Source: Stomorhina lunata
Lineage: Eukaryota; Arthropoda; Insecta; Diptera; Rhiniidae
Direction: 5' to 3'
NCBI GenBank assembly: GCA_933228675.1
Contig: OW121742.1
Location: 32,144,710 to 32,208,709, forward strand
DNA: 64,000 nt
In this document: piece by piece, positions 14,601 through 26,900 of the stretch
Numbering within the stretch: the first letter of the stretch is position 1
How the letters are laid out: every line of letters starts with the position of its first letter
Position numbers and translations under genes: made by a program
Notes under the pieces: generated by a model
Databases searched by the model: none
Seen by the model: the letters and a program-made list of their open reading frames with translations, nothing else
Told to the model about the DNA's origin: nothing

Positions 14601-17600
14601 CGAAAAATTTCCTATAAATAGTCAATATTCGAAAAATTTCCTATAAATAGTCAATTTTCGAAAAATTTCCTATAAATAGTCAATTTTCGAAAAATTTCCT
14701 ATAAATAGTCAATTTTCGAAAAATTTCCTATAAATAGTCAATTTTCGAAAAATTTCCTATAAAAAGTCAATTTTCGAAAATTTTCTATAAATAGTAAATT
14801 CTTGTAGCAATACTCTTTAACTTTGTAATACCTCATAGAAAACATTAATTGAATTTGAAATGAACTTATAAAATAAAAAATTACAATGAAATACTAAAAC
14901 TAACAATTGTTAAAGCAGAAATAAAAAATTTAAACTTAACAAATCGAACATAGTTTTAGTAAAATAGAATAACCACATCCCTTGTATATATGTGTATATG
15001 TATATTAATAGTTTATCAGATACGTAGCAATAAAATGAAAACGTGCTTACCTCTAAAATTTTCGATTCGATTGTGTACAGAGCATCGCGATTCTTTGCCG
15101 ACTCAATAATCAATTGTTCCTTTTTCTCTTGCAAATCGGGACGTTCATGTGCCACAACAGTAGCCAGCAGTTGCTCACGTAAACCTTGTTCGGTAATCAT
15201 AAAATTTATTACGGTTACCTGTATTCCGGCGTTAACACAATCGTTCCGACAGCAACAACAATTTGTATGGAAAAATGGTATTTGTAAAAATTGAAAATAT
15301 AGACAATAAAAATGAAATAAATGAATAGAGTAGAAGATATCAAAATCAGTTTATATTAAAATTTTGGTTTTGTGTAAATTGAGTCCGTCCATCCTTCAGT
15401 ATTTATGTATATAAAAAGTTTATATTGTACCATAGTAGAGTTTATACTTNNNNNNNNNNNNNNNNNNNNNNNNNNNNNNNNNNNNNNNNNNNNNNNNNNN
15501 NNNNNNNNNNNNNNNNNNNNNNNNNNNNNNNNNNNNNNNNNNNNNNNNNNNNNNNNNNNNNNNNNNNNNNNNNNNNNNNNNNNNNNNNNNNNNNNNNNNN
15601 NNNNNNNNNNNNNNNNNNNNNNNNNNNNNNNNNNNNNNNNNNNNNNNNNGGAAATTTTTCGAAAATTGGCTATCTATAGAAAATTTTTCGAAAATTCACT
15701 ATTTTTTAAGAATTTTTTTAAAAATTGACTATTTATAGGAACTTTTTCAAAAATTTACTATTTTTAAAGGAATTTTTTCGAAAATTGACTATTTATGGGA
15801 AATATTTCAAAATTGACTATTTTATAGGAAATTTTTCGAAAATTGACTATTTATAGAAAATTTTTCGAAAATTGACATTTATAGGAAATTTTTCGAAAAT
15901 TGACTATTTATAGGAAATTTTTCGAAAATTGACTATTTATAGAAAATTTTTCGAAAATTGACTATTTATAGGAAATTTTTCGCAAATTGACTATTTATAG
16001 GAAATTTTTCGAAAATTGGCTATTTATAGGAAATTTTTCGAAAATTGACTATTTATAGGAAATTTTTCGAAAATTGACTATTGATAGAAAATTTTTCGAA
16101 AATTGACTATTTATAGGAAATTTTTCGAAAATCGACTATTTATAAAAAATTTTTCAAAAATTGACTATTTATAGGAAATTTTTCGAAAATTGACTATTTA
16201 TAGGAAATTTTTCGAAAATTGATTATTTATAGGAAAATTTTCGAAAATTGACTATTTATAGGAAATTTTTCGAAATTGACTATTTATAGGAAATTTTTCG
16301 AAAATTGACTATTTATAGGAAATTTTTCGAAAATTGACTATTTATAGGAAATTTTTCGAAAATTGACTATTTATAGGAAATTTTTCGAAAATTGACTATT
16401 TATAGGAAAATTTTCGAAAATTGACTATTTATAGGAAATTTTTCGAAAATTGACTATTTGTAGGAAATTTTTCGAATATTGACTATTTATAGGAAATTTT
16501 TTTCAAAAATTAACTATTTATAGGAAATTATTCGAAAACTGACTATTGTTAGGAAATTTTTTGAAAATTGACTATTTATAGGAAATTTTTCGAAAATTTA
16601 CTATTTATTGGAAATTTTTCGAAAATTGACTATTTATAGGAAATTTTTCGAAAATTTACTATTTATAGGAAATTTTTCGAAAATTGACTATTTACAGGAA
16701 ATTTTTCGAAAATTTATTACTTTTAGGAAATTTTTCGAAAATGTACTATTTTTATAGGAAATATTTCAAAAATTTGAAAAAATTTCTCTTTTAATAGGAA
16801 ATTTTTTAAAAATTTACTATTTTTATAGGGAATTTTTTAAAAATGTACTATTTTTATAGGAAATTTGACAAAAATTTACTATTTTTATAAGAAAGTTTTA
16901 CTTTTTTGGGAATTTTTAAAAAATTTTTGTAGGAAATATTTCAAAAATTTACTATTTTTATAGGAAATTTTTCAAAAATGTACTATTTTTGGAGGAATTT
17001 TTTTCAAAAATTTCTAATTTTTAAAGGAAATTTATCAAAAATTTCTAATTTTTCAAAAATTTTATATTTTTAAAGGTAATTTTTAAAAAATTTACAATTT
17101 TTATACAAAATTTTTCAAAAATTTACTATATTTATAGGAAATTTTTCTAAAACTAGGAAGTTTTTGAAAAAAAACTAGGAAGTTTTTGAAAAATTTACTA
17201 TTTTTATAGGAAATTTTTGAAAAATTTTCTATTTTTATATTAAATTTTTCAAAATTTTCTTATTTTTATAGGAAATTTTTCAAAAATTTCTTATTTTTAT
17301 AGGAAATTTTTTAAAAATTTCTTGTTTTTATAGGAAACTTTTAAAAAATTTCTTATTTTTTTTAGGAAAATTTTCAAAAAATTCTTAGTTTTGTAGGAAA
17401 ATTTTCAAAAATTTCTTTGTTTTTTAGGAAATTTTTAAAAAATTTCTTAGTTTTGGAGGAAATTTTTTAAAAATTTCTTAGTTTTATAAGAAATTTTAAA
17501 AAATTTCTTATTTTTATAAAAAAATTTCAAAAATTTGTTATTTTTATAGGAAGTTTTTCAAAAATTTCCTATTTTTATAGCAAATTTCTCTAATATTTAT

Positions 17601-20600
17601 AATTTTATAGATTTTTTTTTAAATTGACTATTTTTTATAGGATTTTGTTTTGAAAATTGACTATTTTTATGGGAAGTTTTATTAAATTTTTTATTATTTC
17701 TTACTTCTCCCTAATTTTCTTTATAATAGCTGGTGGTATATTATCCTTATCGAAGGTCTTAAGAGACTCCAGAAATTTCATATCACTGACCATACGCAAC
17801 GAGGCTGCCCAATAGTCCTCCACCATTTTTCCAGAAGGATCTGGTTTCCGATCAGGTTTTAGACCTTTTATAACACACACAGCCTCTAATACTAATTTGA
17901 CACCATAGGGTGGATTTTTCATAGACTTCACCACAAATATATCTGCCGGTTTCAGGGTGTTCAAAGCATCCAAAGCTGCTTCTAAAGCCGGTATGGCCTC
18001 TGCTAAATCACTCTCACAATCATCCTTAATAGCCTGAGCAGCTGCGGCTGCTTCATTGGCTGCCGCCTCATCAGCACCCACTACTTCCTTTTTCTTTTCA
18101 GCCTCGGCAGTTTCACGTTCAATATTCACCATTATCTTTTCCGTTTCCTCTGAGAGCACCTTTAATTTAGGCTGCAAATCATATAAATTCGTTTGCATTT
18201 CACCCACTTGACCGGCAGCAAAATCCAATTTCTCCAAACCTGTCGTATATCTGAAGAGGCAGAAAGACAAGAAATAAGCGTTTCTTTCTGTTTGATCATA
18301 AAGCAATAGAGGAAGGTCTTCAGCATTTTTGATTAAGAGTCAATAAATTGCGCTCCTGCTTAAGATGAAAGTGCCAAGTAGTGCTTACCTGTCTCGTAAT
18401 CTCGTTATCTCAGCAAGCTTTCGTATGTAAAAGGTACGAAATACCTTAAGCATTTCCAAATATGAAGAGGGTGTTACATAATTTCTTCTGCCTAATTCGG
18501 TAAAACATCTGCAATATGAAAAGCAAAAAGTGCAATAAAAATCGGAGAAAGAATGAAAAAAAAGAAGAAAATATAAAAATCCTTTCATCAATCCGTCTAT
18601 CTGTCTTTCTGTTTGAGTGGATAATCTCATTTTGTCTCTGTTTTTTTTTTGATTTTTCCAACTTACTTTTCACTTGCATCAATAACGGATTGATTAAAAT
18701 GCATTACACATTTTACCAATTCCTTTTCCAAATCACTCAATACAATTTCTTGTACTTCCTCTAAACTTTTTTTGCTTTCTTTCGATTCAGATGATTCAAG
18801 TGACTTAGTGCCATCCGCATCTGCTTCGGTTTCATCTGTTTGACCCAATTTCATTGAGCTAATAAAGTATTCCGCAACACGTTCCAAAGCGTCTACCGGC
18901 CATGGCATGTACCTTGTTACAACATACAAAAAAAAAGGAAAGAGGAAATCAAATGTTCTTTTATTTATATGAATCAGTTTGTGAGAGTATGTGTTAAATA
19001 TTATTTTTTTTAAATAAAACAAAAAATCAGGAAAATTCAACAAGGACCAGTTGTGATAGGAGTATTGAATATTGAAGATTTTACAATAAGTTGTTAAATA
19101 TTAAGTGGCAAATAAGTAGGGTAATTGGAAATTTCTTAAATAGCTGGCAAGGTATCAAAGAATCCCATATTCTTGTTGAAACATAAGTGATAGAATAATA
19201 CTAGGGAAATTGGGAATGGGTTATTAAAAATTCAACATTTGGTTGTTTTTTATTTTTATATTTAAACTTATGGGATTTCTGCTGCAAAGAAGCTATTTTT
19301 TGACCACCGCTTTTGAAAAATCTTAAGATGCAGTTTCATAGAGAAGAGTCTAGATATTAAGGATCAATAATTGCTTTTCAGAAAAAGTTATACTATGTTT
19401 TATAAAAAAGCTATCGAAATTTGCTTAATGTTCTAAAACAAAAAGTGATGCAATTTTTCATCAAACTCAGTAGCTCGTGCATCGCGTATAGTTTCACAGC
19501 TTTAATTTTGATATCGACGATATAAAGACGCATAATCTTGATTTTAGTCTGAAGAAGAAAATAACTAAATCTCGTATATAGTTCAGGAGTTATCAGAAAA
19601 TCAAAAAAGCTCTACAAAATTCAGTGTTTTCATGTTTCTTTGGACAAAAACTAAGTAGGATCGGTTTTGCGGTTTTGGTACTCTCACCATAATCACGTGA
19701 AAGGCGAAGGCTCCTTCTTTAGATTGAGCAAAAACTTTGCCGAAATTTACCGACCGTAAAACAAAGATCAACATTTTCTGAAAAAAAGTCACGTAAATTG
19801 TTACGCATAATTTAAGCAAAAAGTGTTGCAGTCGTTTAGGCTTAACTTTTTAATCAAATTGCATTTAAGTGTTAGTCCAAGGCAGGTACCCCTAGGAGTA
19901 GACGGATTTCAACCAAAATTAGTAGAGCTCTGTCAATTCAAAAAAAAAAAAATTACCATATATTTATCCTTTAGAATATATAACGGATACAATTTTCGAT
20001 TGCTCTCTTCGTGAATGGCAGGTCTTTATTTGCACCCATTTCGAATTTTTATAATTTTTTTAAAATAATAGTTTTTTTAAAAGTTCATAAAAATCGCAAA
20101 CAAATATATTTAGGTATCAAGTTTCAGTAGGGGCTCAAAGTTAGCTTAATTTTGTACAATTATATGTAAAAGAGCCCATCAAAAGTAATTGCAGTGATAT
20201 AAATAACGTCAAGCGAAAAAGGGCTCACAGTGTGTAGCGTCCGTCACAAAATAAAGGTTTTTTTTTTTTAATTTGACTAGAGCAGTTTTTTTTTCTCCAA
20301 TTGAACTTGGTTCGTAAAGAGAACTTATAGTATGCTTTACATTAGGCTAAAAATATATAAATGTTAATATAGCATTTTATAGAATAATATGTAAAGTAAA
20401 GTGTTTAGCGTCCGTCACATATATATATATATTATATATATATTTTCTACAAAATTATATTTATTAAATAAAAAATTTATATACACTATATATCCACATA
20501 TTAAATTTAAGGTATTATGTGTTAAAAAAACATACAGTGGGGCAAATTTGATGCTTTTGAAAAAAAAATTTTTTTGATTTTTGGAACACTCTAACATCTA

Positions 20601-20958
20601 GCCTCAGCATTCTTGGGACCAAAAATAAGATGTAAAAAGTGTAAATCTTTAAACAAATATAATTGAAATCGTATGTACATGTATATCTATATGTATGTAT
20701 TTGTATATGTATGTATATTTATGTAGCCATTTTGTGAAATATTAAAGTGTGCCCAAAAATCGCATTTTTAACTGCGAACATGAAGATGAAGGAGATGAAA
20801 TACGGGAACAACTAACACCATTATTTTTACTGATTTACGAACCCTTAAAAAAAACTATGAAATATGCATATTTCCTAATAAAAAATGTTCAAGTAAAAAC
20901 TGTATCGTCTGTCACGTAGCGTCCGCAACAGTTCATTTATGGATTTTTGGTGAAACTG

Positions 20959-20994
<36 letters not shown>

Positions 20995-23900
20995 AGGCGG
21001 GTTTGTAACCCTTTGATTTTCCCCTATCTTCATTGTGTTTACAATTTTTTTTATTACTATGACCGTTTTAATGAAAATTGCAGAAACACGTGTTGAAAAA
21101 AAAGTCACTTTCATTTTTTGTAGCGTCCGTCACAGCACTTTAAAAGCGAATATCTTTTTACTCCAAAACAAATATGTTAATTAACAAATGCCATTCGATA
21201 GCACAATCAATGGGCTAATATTCTCTGAAATCTGTGCACAGATATCTTGTGTAGAAAGACAATAAGATACATTTAAGTATAACAAAATCCGTACAAATGT
21301 ATCGTCCGTCACGCAGGATTTGCCCATACATATGTTTTTTTTTTTAAACTTTAAAAATTAATTAAAAAAATCTTAGCTAATAATCTAAAACCCATCTAGG
21401 GGTTTCTTCTACCATCATCACATTCCAGATTTTAGGATTTCAATTGGTTCTAGATTATGAACTTAAAAATGTGCTACTGTGATTTCTAATAGTTTATACA
21501 AGGTTATTTTATACTTCATTAAAAATTCATATTAAACCTTATACCCACAATCAAAAAAAAAAAAAAAAAAAAAAAAATGGGGGGTATATTAAGGTTGTCA
21601 TTCCGTTTGTAATTTTCTTAATATTGGCTCAAAAATCAAAAACGATATACATTCTGAATCCTTATGAAATTCTAAGACGATTGAGCGATGCCCGTCTGTC
21701 TGTCCGTCTGTCTGTTGAAATCACGATAACGCCTAAACGAAAAGAGCTAGCTCACTGAAACTTAGTAAAAACATTTTTCATCTCTGAGAAAACTTTGGTA
21801 TTGAAATTGGGCAAAATCGGTTAACATTTGACCATAGCTCCCGTATAACCTCGCCTACGCTAATCGCTTATTTGCTAATAAATAACAAACTATAATAGCT
21901 ATGATGATAAAATGTGGTATATAGAAGTTTTGTATAAGCCCTAGGCAGCACATAAAATTTTATCTTAACTTACGGAAACAGCCAAAATTTCACCTAAAAT
22001 ACACTTAAATGCCAATAAATCTAAAACTATAATAGATATAATCACTAAATGTAGCACAAGGACGTCAATGCCAACCAGTGTGCAAAATTTTGTCACAATC
22101 GGTCACCATTTCACCATTGCTCCCATATAAAGACCTTACGGAAACACAAAAATACAAAAAGAAAAGGGGGTTTATGTCCGTCTGACCGTCAGATAGCGAT
22201 AGCGCCTTAACGAAAAAGGCTACAGCAACAAAATTTTACAAAAGGAAGTTCTATGTAAATACCAGCCAGTGTGCAAAATTTTGTTACAATCGGTTACTAG
22301 TTGAACATAGCTCCCATATAAAAAACTTACGGAAACACAAAAATATAAAAAGAAAAGATGGATTGGGACGAATGACTAATTTCGTCCAGCACGACGAATT
22401 CGGCTTTAAAAGTTCGTCTTGTACATTCGTCCATTGAACACAGTTGGGACGAATAAACGTTGTTGACGCCATTTTTGTTGATTTTTTATTTGCACAAATT
22501 ACTTACACTTTCGGACATATCGCGCACTCACAACATTTGCAATTTTTTTGTATTTAATTCTCTTGTTATTTCACAAGATTATTTTATTTAATTAATTATA
22601 TTTAAAATATTTTTTTTTTGTTTACATTCTTTAAGGTGACCGTATTTAACAAGAACACATATAATTTGTAATATTTTACAACTGAAATAGAAATACAGTC
22701 ACTCTAAACCAGTTTATTCGTCGTTCGTCTGCGTATGAAATATAAATAAACCTATCGCACTGTTCGATACGCACAACGAATTTCGTCGTACGCATCAATT
22801 GTGAGCATTTTCATATTAACCCATATGTTCTATTTCTAACGACGAATATTCGTTCTGAAAAATTGGTCGGTCATTCCAATTGTGTTTCATACTTTATGTC
22901 CGTCTTTCCGTCAGAGAAAAGCGCGATAGCTCCTTAACTAAAAGAGCTAGAGAGACAAAATTTAGCAAAAATATTTTCGATATGTTATAAAAATTGTGTG
23001 ATGAAAATGGGTAAAATCGGTTGACATTTAGTTAGAGCTCCCATATAACCCTGCCCCGGAAATCACATTTATGCTGATAAATTGAATAAAATCATAAAAT
23101 CTTTGACTACTAAATTTAGAACAGAGAAGTTTTAAGCAACATTCAGTCGGTATGTCAAATTTTATAGGAATCGGTCCACTTTTGACCATAGCTTTCATAT
23201 AAAAACCGCTCCCGGTAACCACTAAAATGCCACAAACGCCAGTTAAAAGCTATTAAATTATAAACTATGTCAGCTATGGCCACTAAGTTTTGCACAAATA
23301 AACATTATATTAATACCAGCCAGTATATTAAATTTTGTAACAATCGGTCAACATTTGGCTATAGTTCTTATTTATATATATAATTTCCCCCTTTTTATCT
23401 ATACAATCAACAAGATTTGGAGGTACATATTATGATTGCATCTACGAAATTAGATAGCTATCAATCAATGTTAGGTCCAGACTTTATACACGGTAGATGC
23501 ATTAGGAACTCCTAACAAAATATATGAACCTGCCGTGTTAATGGCACAACGAAACGTCTTAATAATGTAAAACTATATTCGGTTATGAAACAGCATTTTG
23601 TCCAAGGTAAATACTTGGGAAACCACTTAGATACTTTTAAATGTTGAACTATAGTAACTATACCACTGCAACCGAATTTAGTCTAAATATATTACCAACT
23701 ATACCACATTTGGTCAACATTTTGTATTAGCTTCACTCTAGCATTACTTGATGGTGGGTATACAAGATTCGGCATAGCCGAATATAATACTCTTATTTGT
23801 TATACCCTTCACCACCATAGGTGGAAAGGGTAATATAATTTTGTGCTGATGTTTGTAACGCATAGAAATATTTGTCTTAGACCCACCTTTTAGTATACCA

Positions 23901-26900
23901 ATAGACTTAAAATCACTTTCTGAGTCGATTTAGCGATGTCCGTCCGTCCGTCTGGCTGGCTGGACGGCTGGCTGGACCCCCATGTAAACCTTGTAATCAA
24001 ACTACAGGTCGCAATTCTAAAGATAATTTGACGAAATTTAGCACAGATAATTTTTTTGATAATGGGACCATGGCTATTGAAATTGGTCAAAATCGGTCCA
24101 TTATTTTTGGTACCTCCCATAGCTCCCACTTCCCGGAATTGCTATATTGGCCACAAGTATCAATATTTTTTCATGAAATTTAAAACAGATACTGCTTATG
24201 TAAACATAAATCACTGTACCAAATTTCGTTGAAATCGGTTTCCATTATCTTTAGATTTACGAGTGTTTTAGTAATTTTTTTGTCTCATTTATTGCGTTTT
24301 TAAAGAAGAATTTGTATGGGAGCTATGGTCAAATGTGGACCGATTTAAACGAAATTTGGTACAGTGATTTTAGTTGACATAAGCAGTACTTGTTTTAAAT
24401 TTCGTGGAAAAATATTGATATTTGTGGCCAATATAGCAATTCCGGGAAGTGGGACCTATGGGAGGTACCATAAATAATGGACCGATTTTGACCAATTTCA
24501 ATAGCCATGGTCCCATTATCAAAAAAATGATCTGTGCCAAATTTCATCAAATTATCTTTAGAATTGCGACCTGTAGTTTGATTACAAGGTTTACATGGGG
24601 GTCCAGCCAGCCAGCCGTCCAGCCAGCCAGACGGACGGACGGATGGACGGACGGACATCGCTAAATCGACTCAGAAAGTGATTCTAAGCCTATTGGTATA
24701 CTAAAAGGTGGGTCTACGACAAATATTTCTATGCGTTACAAACATCAGCACAAACTTATAATACCCTTTCCACCTATGGTGGTGAAGGGTATAATCACTA
24801 AAACGCTCGTAAATCTAAAGATAATGAAAATTTTGAGTTTATTTTTTGCATACATAATTTTTGTAACAACTGTAATCAATTTGCCAAATTTCGGTCCACA
24901 TTTGACCCTAGCTCTCATATAAGTCCAAATGACGGAAACAGGTTGAATATATACGTTTTGAGAAAATGTTTGTATGATGGCAAAATTTAGCAAATATTTG
25001 TCTTTATACAAGAAAAATAACACCTTTGACCTTAGAGGTGAAGGGTATCGTATGGTCGGCTTGACCGACTATAGCGCTTTCTTACTTGTTTTTATTTGTG
25101 ATGTGTTTCGAGAAATATATAGAGGAACAATTTAAATGTCTATGGTGGGCTTTTAAAATTAAAAGCAGTGTATATGAATGCTATGGTTTACTTCTGGTAT
25201 GGACTTTATTAAATATAAATATAATGAAAATAAATTTTAATTAAAATTATAACAGAATTTTTAAAATAATTTCTTTCATTAATAAGAAATGAAAGCTGGA
25301 AATAAATACTATAAATATTTCTAAGTCATTTTCATTTGCCTGCAGTTTTATGCATATTAGCATATGTTCCATTTATGTACATATGTTGACTTGTACAATA
25401 TGTTAGTACCTTTTAAAACATATGCAAATATTTATAAGCAATTTGATTAAAATTCTATTTATGAATTTATATAAAATTCATAAAGTTATAATAAAATTTA
25501 AAGTTTTGTAGTAGTGTTTCCCCCTTTTTACTGCTTTTAAGTATAGTATTATTACTATTTTTGCAGTATCTGAACAGTGGTGAGGTTAGTTTAATTTTAT
25601 GACTTTGGTTTTAATTTTAAAACTTTAAAACTAGGTTAAAACTTAGGCATGGAGATAGATTATATATTTCGATTTTATATACTAATATCATAAAATGATG
25701 TTTAGCGACTTCTCTATAAATTTATTTCTTCAATTTCTGGTGGAATATAGGTCTTCGACTTCTAAAGTAGAAAAAAATCTAATAAAGGCTAATCTTTAAA
25801 AATAACCTAAAACAGTTTTAACTTTGTTTACTCGCGAAGGCATTGTCCCATTGTAGACCCTTCTGTATAAGCTTTAAAAGCTTTATTAAGCAATATCAAA
25901 AAAAAAAAACTTTCTTATAGAGATGTTTCAATAACATATTATTTATATCACAACTTATGTCATACACACCACTGTACCCTATCACACTCAACTCTGATGT
26001 CACTCATGCAGGATACTGAATTGTTGGTAGAAAAAAAAGTATCTACGAAAACAGGAAGGAACAAGAATTTTCTTTATAATATTTTCCTGATTATTTTTTT
26101 TCCTATCAGAGCTCTGGCACTCTTTTTGAGTTAAGTTCGGTTTCATTTTTATTGTGTTGCCAGGGTCTTGTGATTCCGAGAGGAAATGTAGTAAATATAG
26201 TTAAAATGATTGTTAAGGAAAATAAAAGGAAACATGTAGTTTTTCTTGTTGCATTCATATAATTTGAACAAGACATTTTAGCTTAGAAATACACTAAAAT
26301 CAAACAATATGTTTTTCATTTAAGATTTTGAGAGGATTGTTTTGTTGTGAAATAAAAGAAGTTATTGAAAATTATTTTGAAAATATTAGAGTTGTTAAGG
26401 GGATTTTTGTATGTGAAAATCTGTTTGTCTGTCTGTCTGTCTGACTGTCTGTCCATCTGTCTGTCTGTCTGTCTGTCCATCTGTCTGTCTGTCCATCTGT
26501 CTGTCTGTCCATTAGTCTATCCGTCTGTCTGTCCATCAGTCTATCCGCCTGTCTGTCTGTCTCTCCGTACGTCTGTCGAAGGCACGATAGTGCCTCTAAG
26601 ACGAGTGATGTCTGTCTGTTCATCGAAATCGTCTCACATTTAAATATAGCTCCCACACAAAACACCAAAATTCCATCTAAAAAGTATCAAAATGCCAATA
26701 ACTATAACAGCTATTTTATGTTAATGCCATCCTATGTTTAAATTTTTTCACATTCGTCCACCATTTGACTATATAAAAAACTTACGGAAACACAAAAATA
26801 CCAAAACGTTAGAGGTTTCTACCCGTCAATGAAAGCCCTATGTAACCCTAACGAAAGTATTTTCGATATCTTGGAAACATTGAGTATTGAGAATGTGCGA

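Noticed and set aside
24395..24664. Overlapping frames in the foldback arms
   Set aside because: They mirror each other because the arms are inverted repeats; the CCAG/GGAC runs keep the frames open.
26365..26668. Cys/Leu/Ser-rich and Thr/Asp/Arg-rich frames on both strands
   Set aside because: Produced by the TCTG microsatellite.
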